A stretch of DNA of 64,000 nucleotides, from positions 75,597 to 139,596 of the forward strand of contig LSRX01000851.1 in assembly GCA_001939145.1 (NCBI GenBank), in the 5' to 3' direction. Source of the DNA: Symbiodinium microadriaticum (taxonomy: Eukaryota; Sar; Dinophyceae; Suessiales; Symbiodiniaceae). This document shows, in pieces, positions 44,000-54,925 of this stretch. Both the position numbers and the translations under genes were made by a program. The notes below the pieces were generated by a model that was not told the origin of the DNA, made no database searches, and was given only the letters and a program-made list of their open reading frames with translations. Each line of letters opens with the position of its first letter. Position 1 is the stretch's first letter.

Positions 44000-45715
44000 A
44001 TGTAAGAGTATGCCTAGCACACACCGACTGTGTACTAGGGAGCGTGAGTCAGGCAAACTCAACCATGCTGGGCTGTGGAGGGGGGTCGTGTTGCTGCAAA
44101 ACTGCGGCAAGAATAACTTCATTTGTGTTTCCTACTAACCTAACAGAAAGCAGGAAGCGTCGGCTTTGTTGTGGGTTTTGACATTCAAGAAGCATTTGGT
44201 TTTGATTGGTCTTTGAGTTGATCTTCTGACCGCTGTTGCTGTGATGTGATGGTCGGGGCTGCTGCTTTGAATGTCGCTTCATATGAGCTGTGTTACTTGT
44301 GAGAGGTCCTCTCTACTTCCTCGGTGCCAAAGGTTCTTCTTTCGTATGCATGACGTGTGCCCCTGATCCCGACCTTTTCCTTGGAAATGCTTGGCTCGTG
44401 GGAACATGCCCTGAACACCATAGACCTTAAACCCGAGGTTGCTGTTTGTATTTTCTTACACCTGCTCCCATGAAGTTTGCTCTGGTCGTGCCTGGACCTG
44501 TGAGCCTGTGAGCTCAGGACTCCTGAAGCATCACGTGTTTGGGTTTAGACTTTAGGGAACCCTCACACTGGCTTAAGTAACCTAGACAATCGCGTTCTCG
44601 GACAGTTGGAGCGGCGCTTGGATAGCCATGAACCATACGCAGCATCTAAGACTGGGTGGTGAATTTTACGCTTTGCTCTGATTGCAGCTGTAGACTGTAT
44701 TTGCAAGCTTCCTCCTGTCTTCGACTACACCCAAGTTCCATTCAAGATTGGAAGTTTCGGCATTATAACCGCCTCAAAGAACGCTCCCTTGAACCTGTAA
44801 GAGCTGAGATCGTCATCTTCGCCTACGGCGCTTGGGCGGTTCTTGGCCCGCGCTAGGACTGGGACAGCCACTGCATAAAACAACCCGAACCGTCACCCCC
44901 ATGGCAGGTTGAGTTCGGAGCATAGTAACCGAGCGTATAGGATGAGTCAACGAGCAAGAAGGAGACTGTCTGTCGTCGAATGTCAGGGCATACAGAGCGA
45001 GACAGAGCGAGACAGAGAGAGAGAGAGAGAGAGACAAAGAGAGAGAGAGAGAGGGGTGTTAGACAGGATATGATCATATCCTGCTATTATAAGATACTTG
45101 CAATATACTGTAATCTGCTATAATACTCGTTTTGGTGCATGATGTGAATAGCGTCAGCCTTTTGGTGCTGCTGCCAGGATGCGGACCGGCGACTGCCACG
45201 CAGAGACAGCCGGCATGCGCCGTCGTTCAAAACGTGAGAGCAGCATATTGTATAGCACATTATGCTAGATTGTGATACATTATAGTATATCGATCCTCCT
45301 CGTCCTCTTTGAGGGTACACAGAGGGTCCTGGCAGCTGCTTTGACTTCAGCTTCCCAGGCTTCGTTGATCCGGAGCCCACCAAAGACCAGAAGCCCTAAA
45401 TCCCAACACCCGAAACCCGTCGAAATCTAAGCCCTAGATATCCTACGTTTTTCTGTTTTTGCAGTGCTTGCCAAATTATGAGGATAGCATAAAGTCTTCT
45501 AAGGCTTCCGTCTGAGGTAGTGAGAATCGAACGCAAGGTTGGGGACAGAAATGGCCGGGGCTTCAAAAGCAAGATAGGTCCGGTTTGGGGCTTAGAGTTA
45601 GAGTTTAGGGTTTAGGTTTGTAGATGAGCCATCAGGTAACACTTTAGCTACATCATGCCCTGTCCCGGGTAGTTTGCAGCTCGGAATGAGGCACGACCAC
45701 TGGCCTTTGGCCAAG
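44000..45715. other. No gene recognised
   Basis: A (GA)n-rich run at 45000-45052 and AT-rich patches at 45065-45125 and 45240-45292 are present. The plus frame at 44656-44856 (66 codons, ending KFRHYNRLKERSLEPVRAEI-type sequence) has normal composition but no motif. A TTTAGGG patch is near 45600. Confidence 0.4.
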
Positions 45716-45724
45716 TACACTCCC

Positions 45725-45870
45725 GTTGTTAAGATGTTATGAGATACTGTCAGATACTACCAAATACTATCAGATGCTACTGGATTTAGGTAATGTAAGA
45801 TACCGCAAGATACAGACAGTACAAGATACTATAAGGCACTGCAGGGTACCATAAGATACTACACACTACA
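45725..45870. repeat. Degenerate 10-bp repeat, AGATACTATN
   Basis: GAGATACTGT, CAGATACTAC, CAAATACTAT, CAGATGCTAC, AAGATACCGC, CAAGATACTA, TAAGATACTA recur at roughly 10-bp steps, interrupted by TTTAGG at 45785. Confidence 0.65.
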
Positions 45871-46384
45871 ATAGACTTTAAAAAATGCACTGTCTTCCTG
45901 CCTCCTTTTCTGGCTCCAGGCATCGGTTCATGCGAGGTTGAAGGGAGACATGATACACAAGAAGTACCCTTAAGTTGCAGCATTAAGTATCTTACATATA
46001 TTATCAAAAAACCCAGCCCTCAAACACTAAACCCTCAACCCATGACCACAGTATGTGACAAGCACCCACATGCGAACTTGGATCCTATGTTGGGCTGGTG
46101 GATTTGGGAGTTCTCAATTGGCCAATGCCTCAACCATACCCCCCAGTAATGAAAAGCAAGGTCCGCGATTCCCGTAGTGTGACCTCACCTTATCGCCTTT
46201 AAGCCTAAACCAGGCCCACAACATACAGTCTCCTAGAGGTTGTCCAGAAGCCTTGGCTGGGGCACAATTCCGTTAGCTGGTCTCTGATGCGTCATGACCT
46301 CTTGCTGCTGTGATGACCTGCCGCGGAGGGCTTACTTCTCGTGAGACCGTCACGCCAAGTGTACAATGAGCAATGATGGTCATT

Positions 46385-46670
46385 GAGCGTCGGAATTGAA
46401 CATCATCATCCACACCGATCCGTGGTCCAGCATCATTGCCTGCAGCGACTGCCTCATGTTCGTTGTCTCACTCGGGCCGTCATCGCCAGCTTCATTGTCG
46501 TTGCTGTCGTAATGGTCGCCGTTGGCATCGTCAGTGTCATAGGCTTTGTTATGATTGCCATGCCAATCATCGTCATCTCCGTCATCATCATTGTCATCAC
46601 CATCATCGTAATCGCCAACATCATCAGCGGCAGCAACCACAGCATCATCGCGATCTCTGTGCTTAGTGAA
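46385..46670. repeat. Triplet-rich low-complexity DNA (CAT, GTC)
   Basis: CATCATCATC, GTCATC and AACATCATC words dominate. Long frames on both strands (AVVMVAVGIV; DDGDDNDDDGDDDD) come from them. Confidence 0.8.
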
Positions 46671-47439
46671 GTCAAGCAAGGAGCCCTGCACCCAGGAAGC
46701 TTTCGTTATACCAAACCTGCCGAACAAGATATTGCAGAACACTTCGCATTGTAGAATGTTTAATCATTAAATCAGCTCACGGACCTCTCGCATGCACGCG
46801 GCTGTAGTTTGAAGCCAGGCCCTTACAAACGTGAACAACCAGGCAGTCGAAGCAATCATGTCGTGTACGTCGGTGACAGTCGTGAAAGAGCCGTTTCCCG
46901 AACGCATACAGCCACTGCACGACTGATTGTTGCGAAGGAGGTTTGGTTGTGCCGGGGACGGGAGGGGTGCAGGACCACGGCACTTTGACACAAATCCGCT
47001 TGCGCACAGCATGGCCCGCTAGGCCAGAGCTACCCCAAACAGTGACACCCTAGACCCCTGAAGTCCATGTATACGAGGGACATTCCCTGCTGCCAGCGGT
47101 CCCCGTGCAGTGGCCATGCGCCTGGATGGGTGTTGAGAGGTTCAGGGTTTCTGAACCCTAAACCGCCCCACAGTATACAGGATTGCCAGGCCGTGGGATT
47201 TCTGGCACACGTTTGGGGGGATGATGGTCTTAGCAGGCTGTTCGCCAACCATGGAACTCAACAGGTTGCTTGAAGTAACGTGTCACTTTCTGTCCATCTA
47301 GCTCCACTTCAGCTGCCAATGGACATGTGACGGAAGCTCATAGACATTCCTAGAAGAGTCAAGAATCAAAGAAGCCGGGCAGATGCTGATTTCATGCTAC
47401 TAGTGCTGCTAAGACGACGACTTTGACGAATAAGGATTA

Positions 47440-47590
47440 CTTCTGCTGCTGCTCCTCCTCCCTCCGACGCCCACTCCCACCGCCACCGTTGCTGCTACCG
47501 CCACTGCTACTGCTACTGCCACTGTACAACTGCTGCTCCAACAACGACAACTACCACCACTACCACGGGGACCATCCTTATCATCATCAA
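47440..47590. repeat. Triplet-rich pyrimidine DNA (CTG, CCA, CTA)
   Basis: CTGCTGCTCCTCC, GCCACTGCTACTGCTACTGC and CACCACTACCAC runs; frames here are proline/leucine or alanine/valine repeats. Confidence 0.8.
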
Positions 47591-48572
47591 GACCGTTGTG
47601 ACCAGTTCTACTCCAACGATTGCAATTAGCTGCAGCCGGCAAGTAGCTTTTTTTGTCTCAAGTTTCCGCGGAAGGATTCAGGTCTTGATCTTAGCATGGA
47701 GGTTGCTTTCGGTCGTCGCTCTCAGGCTTGGCTTTCGCTTTGCCACAGGGCAGACTTCCACTGTTCGGGATTGCACTCCCGTGCCCCATCAACCTCTGTG
47801 AATGCTGCGCGAGAACTTGGGGCTGTGCAAGCATGGGCTGTAGAGGCGTCTCTGCATCGGCTTAGCCTGACAGCAAGAGCAACCCCTACAAGGTTCGGAA
47901 TTCAGCACCAAGACTAAGACAATCCACAATCATAGTGCCTCCAATGCGATGCCGACACTTTAGGTAGTTGAAGCCAGGTCATCAACCTCGCCCGGCGAAC
48001 GGATCGGCGCCGTTGGATGTGCAGGACTCCTTTCTGGCATGGGACACTTCGACAGCCAGAGCCTAGGAACCCTCAATACTTGGAACAGGGTTTCTAAGGC
48101 TTCCTTCAAGCAAGTGTAATTAATCGAGTATATACCATCGTCTGCCCCCAGTTCCCTTTTTAATTGTAACGCTCTGGAAGCCCCAAAAAAGCCGAAACAC
48201 CGTAAACTTTGCACCCCTCACTTTGCAAACCTGAAGTTGTACGGCCCAAACCAGCAAATTCTGAACACAGGAGTTGCCTACCAGCGCTTGCAGAGGCCAT
48301 TGCTTCTCTTTCGGGCTGTTGAGCTTCAGTGTTGTTGTTCGGAGTTTTGGCATCTTATGGATTTAGAGGAGCTGATCTGAATCTGTTCTCCCTAAGCCCA
48401 GCCCCTGCAGTTGATGAAAAAAGGTTAAAACCTACGCTGGTTTATATGTTTGAGAGTCCTCAGCCCCACATATGCCAAACATCCCAGAACTGAAGCTTTC
48501 AAAAGGCTCCATGTGCCCACGTGTATACCGAGCTTCAAGGGACTCCTATATAGGCACTTTAAGGCCAAAGTA

Positions 48573-48669
48573 TATGGATAGTTTGCTAAATTAGGGTCCT
48601 TTTTTGGGTCCCCAATATAGTACGGCAACCTTGTAACAAAGGGACCCTAATTTAGAACAATACCCATAT
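48573..48669. mobile_element. Family C element, well-preserved copy
   Basis: The left end TATGGATAGTTTGCTAAATT and right end AATTTAGAACAATACCCATA are complementary with few mismatches. The interior has AGGGTCCTTTTTTGGGTCCC, CAATATAGTACGG and AAAGGGACCCTAA. It is non-coding, about 97 bp. Confidence 0.75.
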
Positions 48670-48689
48670 CCTGGGCAGGTACATGGAGC

Positions 48690-48845
48690 CTTAGGGTTTT
48701 GCACCCGTCGAAACCTTGACCTCTTAAGCAGTTAGGGTTTGGGCTTAGGGTTCCTGCGTTAGGGTTTGGGGTTGGGGGTGTGGCGTTTGGGGTTTAGGAT
48801 TAGGGTCATATGACGCGTCTTCAAATCGATAAGGGTTTATAGGGT
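48690..48845 (+). repeat. Degenerate TTTAGGG/TTAGGG tract
   Basis: GTTAGGGTTTGGGCTTAGGG and GGGGTTTAGGATTAGGG units end near GGGTTTATAGGG at 48835. Confidence 0.6.
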
Positions 48846-48900
48846 TGAGTCTGGGTTCCATGAAGGGGTTGTTTTGACAGCTTGCTTGCAGGTTTGCCCA

Positions 48901-49156
48901 TGCACTCCCGTGTTCCGTGAGCCAGCACTTTGAAACTTGCAGGTGGGGTGCTGTTCGCAGCACGTCGGTGAGTGTTTATTGTTGGTGCCAGGTTGGCAAC
49001 GGTAATAGTTGCAGTGACAATGACTCTTGCTAGTTGCAGATTTGTTCAAGGAGGCTCCACTCGATAGGATAGCGCGCTTAAGTTTGCAAAGGCACTCCCG
49101 CTCTCCGTGAGCCAGTATTTTGAGACTTGTGGGCGGAGCGCTTTTGGCAGCACGTA
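48901..49156. repeat. Diverged direct repeat, two copies 190 bp apart
   Basis: GCACTCCCG(T/C)(G/T)(T)TCCGTGAGCCAG and the following 45 bp (TTTGAAACTTGCAGG...GCAGCACGT) occur at 48902-48963 and 49092-49153. They lie directly upstream of the Gag relic and may be part of its terminal repeat or leader, but no matching copy was found downstream. Confidence 0.55.
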
Positions 49157-49258
49157 TTGGTCTTGAGCTTACCTTGTGTATATATACCGCTGCCATAGGG
49201 CCCTTGAGTCGGTACGTTAGCTTCGCAGTTGAATAAGAAGCGACCACCAGCTTCAATT

Positions 49259-49276
49259 TGGTGGCGGAGCCGGTAC
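49259..49276 (+). other. Possible retroelement primer-binding site
   Basis: TGGTGGCGGAGCCGG resembles the TGGTAGCAGAG or TGGTATCAGAG start of primer sites complementary to initiator methionine tRNA. It lies about 220 bp upstream of the Gag homology, the usual place. Two of the first eleven bases differ from the animal-type tRNA complement, so this is tentative. Confidence 0.3.
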
Positions 49277-49454
49277 TTCTCGTGGACCGGCGAAGCGGGT
49301 CAAGTACCCTAGGATCGTATAAGGTCGTGGGATCTGGGCAAGTCCGACATCGACCGTTCAGTTTTTGTCATCCTTTTCTTGTGCCATTGATTAATCCTAC
49401 CAATGAGCGTGGCAGGTCTCCGTTTTCACCGTGCCAACACCCCGGCTACTCCTC

Positions 49455-50098
49455 AGGAGACCCGTAGCGGCTCTTACATCTGGGGGCGATCCCCGTGCGT
49501 TTCACGACTGGGAGTTTTCGAACCGCAGTGCGGTTGAAGCCATACGAAAGCGCGATTCGTGCAAAGACGAAATTGTCGACCCGGACGAATCCGGCACCGC
49601 AGCCGAGGCCGAGGCAGCCAGCCCGACCGGAGGCACCTTCCGAGGACTCGCCACCCCGAAGTCAGAAGACTCGGGATCCGTCAAGCGCGCAAAGACTCGC
49701 TTCCGATGGACGAGTCCACAACCTACGCTGTAAAGGCGGACACGGAAATGGCACACAGAATGACTTGGATGAAGCCAGCCTTCGGGTTGGCAAAGGATAC
49801 CGGTATAGAATCCGTCACGGCCCGTGGAGGCCTTCGCGATTTCATCAACCCTTTTGCGCAACGTGGTGTTCCTGCGTGCCGTGGAGGAAGCCCGAGAGTT
49901 CTTCCGAGCAGGTCAACGGCAAGGCGCCCTCGCATGCCAGGGCGGCAAGAGCATGGTGGAAGTCACTCGAGTTGCTAGCTCTTAGCATCGAGATATCCGA
50001 GCCGATGCGTGTTGAACTGTTTTAAGTCCGGACTTCATCGTGATGAAGGCTTGCATCTCAGACACAAAGGATCCTCTCCGCCAAGGGCCCCTTATCCA
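49455..50098 (+). pseudogene. Frameshifted Ty1/copia-like Gag fragment
   Basis: Gag-like segments appear in order but in changing frames. GGDPRAFHDWEFSNRSAV is at about 49485-49540. AKDTGIESVTARGGLRD lies near 49790-49840. After a +1 shift comes NVVFLRAVEEAREFFRAGQR (near 49860-49920) with QGALACQGGKSM. After another shift comes WWKSLELLALSIEISEPMRV (near 49955-50015), then after a stop and shift IVMKACISDTKDPLRQ (near 50035-50085). From memory, this order (DWEF, VFP..EAREL, GALARQ..SM, RRWWK.L, D..I.LSE..RVELLL) is that of copia-type Gag in dinoflagellates. At least four frameshifts and two stops show that it is dead. No zinc knuckle, protease, integrase or reverse transcriptase follows. The homology ends where CCCTAAA repeat begins, at about 50099. 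Confidence 0.65.
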
Positions 50099-50200
50099 GC
50101 CCTAAATCCAAAACCTTGAGCCCTAACCGATACCAAAGCCCTCAATTCAGAACCAAAAACCCTACCCCAAACCATAAACCCCTATGGGAACCCGTGAAAA
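50099..50200 (-). repeat. CCCTAAA-type tract
   Basis: CCCTAAATCC, GCCCTAACC, ACCCTACCCC and similar units, starting where the Gag relic stops. A TTTAGGG-like patch in the opposite orientation lies at 50310-50450. Confidence 0.6.
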
Positions 50201-50499
50201 CCTAAGCCCTGGCTCCACAGACCGTGGAGTAATTGGGCACAGGCCGGAGCATCAGCTTCTTGGTTGCCGGCGGTGGAAGGTGCCGAGGCAGAAAGGGCTG
50301 AAAAGGTTCTTGAAAGGGTTTACGGTTAGGGGTTTCGGGTTTATGGTTGGCAATAGTTATAGAAGTTATAAGTATAGGGGTTACTATGAGGGTTTCAGGT
50401 TCTGGGTGTTCGCATTGAAGGTATTCGGGTGTTGGGTTTGAGGGTTAGCCAGCCGCAACGACTAAGCACGGCATTCAAAGGGCCTTTGCTCTCGGCTGA

Positions 50500-50505
50500 T
50501 GCTCC

Positions 50506-50536
<31 letters not shown>

Positions 50537-50540
50537 CTTG

Positions 50541-50581
<41 letters not shown>

Positions 50582-50585
50582 GCTG

Positions 50586-50619
<34 letters not shown>

Positions 50620-50641
50620 CTCCTACTACTACTACTACTAC

Positions 50642-50674
<33 letters not shown>

Positions 50675-50678
50675 CTAC

Positions 50679-50713
<35 letters not shown>

Positions 50714-50753
50714 ACTACTACTACTACTACTGTTATACTACTGGTACTACTGG

Positions 50754-50790
<37 letters not shown>

Positions 50791-50798
50791 GGTACTAA

Positions 50799-50854
<56 letters not shown>

Positions 50855-50857
50855 GTA

Positions 50858-50898
<41 letters not shown>

Positions 50899-50906
50899 GG
50901 TACTAA

Positions 50907-50962
<56 letters not shown>

Positions 50963-50965
50963 GTA

Positions 50966-51006
<41 letters not shown>

Positions 51007-51014
51007 GGTACTAA

Positions 51015-51070
<56 letters not shown>

Positions 51071-51073
51071 GTA

Positions 51074-51114
<41 letters not shown>

Positions 51115-51122
51115 GGTACTAA

Positions 51123-51171
<49 letters not shown>

Positions 51172-51270
51172 GCTACTGCTGCTGCTACTGCTACTGTTAC
51201 TGCTACTGCTACTGCTACGGCTACGGCTACGACTACTACTACTACTACTACTACTACTCCTCCTACTCTG
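50500..51270. repeat. Long (ACT)n array with exact 108-bp higher-order period
   Basis: Mostly ACT/CTA triplets with GCT blocks. The variant GGTACTAACACT occurs at 50791, 50899, 51007 and 51115, exactly 108 bp apart. A second variant, TAGTACTACCAC, has the same spacing (G at 50855, 50963, 51071). Hence a 36-triplet segment was tandemly duplicated at least three times. Since 108 is a multiple of three, frames of 280 codons stay open on both strands (polyleucine, polyserine, polyvaline). They are not genes. Confidence 0.95.
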
Positions 51271-51413
51271 ACTATTCCTGCTGCTCCTGGCCTGCTGCTC
51301 CTGCTGCTCTGCACCTGCTGCCTGCTGCTGCTGCAGCTGCTCTGCTACTGCTCCGCTGCTTGCCGCTACTGCTGCTACTGCTGCACCCGCTACTGCTACT
51401 GCCACTCTTGACT
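51270..51413. repeat. CTG/CTC-rich tract
   Basis: CTGCTGCTCCTG-type triplets continue the array and give a long C/T-rich stretch just before the exon-like segment that follows. Confidence 0.8.
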
Positions 51414-51538
51414 GACCTGTCCTCTGCCCTGCACGATTGCGCCCCCAAACCCGGTAACTCCAAAGACTCGCAGTCCGGCGCGCCCCTGGCATCCTGGTGG
51501 CCGCTTGACCGGGAGGGCCTGGAGGCAGCCAAGCTCAG
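51414..51538 (+). CDS. Possible coding exon after a pyrimidine tract
   Basis: One frame reads TDLSSALHDCAPKPGNSKDS then QSGAPLASWWPLDREGLEAA and KL, of balanced composition and GC-rich codons. It ends at CTCAG|GTTGTT (GT at 51540), a plausible 5' splice site. The C/T-rich array upstream could serve as the pyrimidine tract of an acceptor, perhaps at the CAG near 51335. The frame is continuous with polyleucine upstream. No recognised family and no partner exon. Confidence 0.3.
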
Positions 51539-51539
51539 G

Positions 51540-53080
51540 TTGTTACTATTATACTATTAGTATAAAGTATGATCAGTATTATCTCAAGTCCAATTAGACA
51601 GCAAGTATGACTAGTACTCGTGTTTTTAATAGTAGCCAGTTGCATTAGTCTTTCTGTATTGCTATCAGATTCGTTGTTCTGAATATTGCTACACTCTTCG
51701 TCGCTGGTACTACTGTACATGTAAACGTTTTCGTCCTGGTATAATCACAGCTACTTAGATTTTCAGTTTTGTGATTCGATTTGAGGGTGTTGTCGTCAGC
51801 TTTGTAGCTGGGATCTGTAGCTCCATTCTCGGTGCAATGTATTGTTTTACTCCAGGTGCCGAGTCCCCTGACTGAGCTTCAAGGGATGCTCGTCAGGCTG
51901 TAGGGCTTGATTATACGGTTTCAGGTTTATGGGGTATAGGATACAGGGTAAATATTCGGGGTTTTTACGTCCTAAACTTCATGGTCGTCAGGACACTTTC
52001 TCCTGTTCTGTTAAGTTAAGGCACTCGAACCCAATCATGGCTTACACTTACCAAGTTTCGTTTCGAATCATCGGTCCCAGTTGTGTTTGCGTGTTTGTGG
52101 GGTTTAGGGTTCGGCATTTACGGATGTTTTAAAACCCTAAACCCTAAAAAGGAGAGTTCCCGGGCGGGCGCCTCAGCTGCAAAGGCCACTCGGCAGCGCT
52201 GGAGGGAGCTCTACCCCGAGGAGGCCTTAGGCGCCGAGGACAGACATCTCGGTGCGACACAAACAAATATATAGAAATATAAAAACAAATATATAGATAT
52301 ATTTTTTTTTTCTTTGAGGAGGGGGGCGGGGAGCGGGATGGTGGGGGGTTTTGGTGCCCCCTTCCCACAGACAGCCCAAATCCATTGCGGACCTTGGGGC
52401 TCATTGATGGGTTCACACAGAGGGACCCCCCCCCCTAGGGGTGGGGGTCAGTGGGGAGGGGATTAAGAGGTGGGGAATAGAGGGAATCCGAATAGGAACC
52501 TCTGACCGCTTCGGCCGGGGCCGAGGCGAATTTAGAGAACTACCCATATATTGGCTTGGATTAATGATCGCTTGTTTAGGAACTCTGATTGCACCTTCCT
52601 AGACTTCGTTCCCCAATATCCAACCTTTAAACTTCTTGGGTTCTTCTGATTTAGTAGTAATCTGAAAGTTCAGCGTTGTATGTCCCCGGCTTCTTGGGGA
52701 AGTAAGCTCTAGGACATTTTCAGGCGGGTAGTAACCGGTTATAGGAGCTTATAGAAGGTCTAGAAGCCCTATAGAAGCCCTAAATACCCTAAACTCCCCA
52801 CCTGTACAGACCCTAAACTCCTAAATCCTAATTAAATCCTAAACCCTAAACCCTAAACCCTTAAAAGGAGCTTATTCTAAGAGGGCTGCGAGCTTTGGGG
52901 AGGTGCCTGGAGCCGAATCCACGGAAGCCGCAGAGGTCGGCGTTGGAGTTTGCGGGTTTAGGGCTTTGGGGGTTTAGGGCTTTAGGGCTTTAGGGTTTAG
53001 GGTTTGACGTGTCGAGTCCCGGGTTTTGCAGGGGTTTGGGGTTTAGGAGTTAGGGTTTAGGAGTTACCTTAACCCCAAAT
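51540..53080. other. No gene recognised; telomeric patches and AT/G-rich runs
   Basis: AT-rich triplet-like DNA at 51540-51720. GGGGTTTAGGGTT and AAAACCCTAAACCCTAAAAA face each other at 52099-52150 and could pair as a hairpin. (AAATATA)n lies at 52262-52300, then G-rich runs to 52470. A piece of family C right end (TTTAGAGAACTACCCATATA) is at 52531-52550. CCCTAAA units are at 52790-52862 and TTTAGGG units at 52955-53070. Confidence 0.45.
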
Positions 53081-53087
53081 AGCCTAC

Positions 53088-53149
53088 CTTTTTTAAGGAC
53101 TTGTAGAAAAGGAATTCATACTAGGGAACCCTAAAAAGGGTAGGTTCTT
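53088..53149. mobile_element. Family G element copy 1
   Basis: AGCCTACCTTTTTTAAGGAC at the left is the partial complement of CCTAAAAAGGGTAGGTTC at the right. The interior TTGTAGAAAAGGAATTCATA aligns with the opposite strand of 60499-60569. Confidence 0.6.
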
Positions 53150-53420
53150 CAGGGTTCAGCTAGGGTTTAGGATTTGGGCGAGTTTAGGGCCCAGGGTTCT
53201 TAGGGTTCAGGTCTAAAGTTTAGGATTTAGTAATTCGGATATAGGGTTTGGGGTTTAGGGTTTAGGGTTTCGGATATAGGGTTTGGGCTTTGAGGACTTT
53301 GGGGTGAGGGCTTTGGGGATCTTTGCTCAGGGTTTTCGCGTTTCAGGGAGAGGGGCTGGCCTATGTTAGGTTCCGCAAAATGAATCCGAATATATTAGGG
53401 TTCTAGGGCCAGGGTTTCTT
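53150..53420 (+). repeat. Degenerate TTTAGGG tract
   Basis: GGATATAGGGTTTGGGGTTT and CGGATATAGGGTTTGGGCTT form a short direct repeat at 53236 and 53272 within TTTAGGG-like units. An N stands at 53580 further on. Confidence 0.65.
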
Positions 53421-54670
53421 AAAGTAGGTTCCCTACATTACTATGATAGGGTTCCTTTCGGGCCCTTACAGGGATCCTATAAGGGTTCCTGCACAGCTTC
53501 AGCTTCTGGGGGGGTCGTCGAGGTGTCAAGGCGTCTGAAAGAAAACCGGAAGGCCCATGCTGGAGCCCCTACCGGTTTGNATCTTTAAAGGTGTGTATTT
53601 TATATGTCAGTCTGTTAAAAGCTTTATAAGGTACGGGTTCATGTTTCAAAGCGTTTATACATGGGGTCATATGGTTGTGCGGTTCTTTTTGATACTGGTT
53701 TATATATGCCAATGCTGTTTCTTGCTAGGGGCTTGACAACCTGGCCGCGTTCCAGCTATAAAGAGACTCTCATTATACGATACTAGTTTCTAGTGACTCC
53801 GACCCCTTTGAAAGACCGGGGTCTCTTTTGCGGTAGTCCCTATACATGTCATCTCGCTTGTTGATAAAAGCCGTGCAATTGAAGCCTTCACATCAAAAGT
53901 TTAGGATTGTGAAACCTACTTCCTCTGTCATTCGTAGCTATCTTTTGCACTGACTTGGTTGCCAAGAGCGAGCTGAAACGTCAAGCTGCCAGCGTTTTCG
54001 GATTTCTGTGGAGAGTCTCTCACACATGTGGGGACCGAATCTGTTTTGGTGTTGTATAGGAGGGCACATACTGTGTTTTTTTAGGAAATGTTCCCGGTTC
54101 TTCCGAGCATGCGCAGTCAATGCACAAGAACTTCTAACCATCTAGGCGAGTTCTGCGAAACTAGGCTGTTTTCCGCAAGTCTCAAAGCCGTTCTATAATG
54201 AGGCCTGAGTATTCCTCCTGCTCGTGGTCGTAAAGCGCAACAGAAACACATGTTCCGCAACGCTTTGGGCTGTATCCCAAACCCGCAAATGAGACTCCTG
54301 AGATCTTACAGACATACCGTCTCAATGCTAAAGCTAGAACTTGTACCCTAGAAAACAACCCAAATCCCTGAAGCCCTCAAAGCCCCAACCCCGAAAGCCT
54401 AAACCCCAAAGCCTCACAATTTAATTCTCCACGGACAAGAGTTGGAGGGTGCGAATCTCTACAGCGCAGAGAAGTTGGAGGAGATACGCCGCTTCTACGG
54501 GCGCCCGGTGTCTGATGGGGAGGCCAAAAACCAGATCTGGCTTAGTTTGTTCTTTTGTCGGAAGGGGCGGCGGGGAGGCTGTCTATAAGGCTTGCGATCC
54601 AGTATAACTATTCTATTGTATTCCAGTCTGGTCTATTCTACTCTGGAATACTATGTTATTATTTTGTTAA
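53421..54670. other. No gene recognised
   Basis: Unique sequence with one short minus frame (53938-54141, 67 codons) of normal composition but no motif. CCCTAAA-like units lie at 54355-54420 and an AT-rich TATTCTAC-type patch at 54600-54665. Confidence 0.35.
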
Positions 54671-54673
54671 GAT

Positions 54674-54758
54674 GGGGTTTCCTGGGGTGTCCTTTTTTTG
54701 CGGGGGATGTTTGTTGACAACAAACACCGCACAAAAAAAGGAGACTCCAGGAAACCCC
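54674..54758. mobile_element. Near-perfect 85-bp palindrome (family F)
   Basis: GGGGTTTCCTGGGGTGTCCT at the left pairs with GGAGACTCCAGGAAACCCC at the right. The arms meet in the centre at TGTTTGTTGACAACAAACA with a one-base spacer. There are a few mismatches and a 2-base length difference. Only one copy was noticed in the window. It looks like a MITE or a foldback element. Confidence 0.65.
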
Positions 54759-54925
54759 GGTTGAGTTGTTGCGAGTATGCGTTGAGGGTTTCGGGTTTCG
54801 GGTTTTGCTGAGATATGGTCGGTGGGCTCAACACTCGCATTGCCACCAACGGATAACAGCTCTCCAACCTTCTTGCTGCAACCGGTTCCGCTGCAGCATC
54901 AGAACGTGAATGAGTGGAGAAGCAA

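Noticed and set aside
43444-44181. 245-codon plus frame
   Set aside because: The middle is polythreonine from (ACT)n, the start is a low-complexity methionine/isoleucine run, and the rest has no motif. Overlapping frames on minus are equally open.
46380-46754. 120-codon frames on both strands
   Set aside because: Aspartate-rich on minus and isoleucine/valine-rich on plus, both made by CATC/GTC triplets.
48837-49256. 139-codon minus frame
   Set aside because: It reads through both copies of the diverged direct repeat in different phases and has no conserved pattern between them.
50784-51200. CRISPR-like array from regularly spaced repeats
   Set aside because: The regular 108-bp spacing is a higher-order microsatellite period; the spacers are not unique sequence.
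50429-51492. Open frames of 280-284 codons on both strands
   Set aside because: They are polyleucine, polyserine, polyvaline or polythreonine translations of an ACT/CTG microsatellite whose period is a multiple of three.
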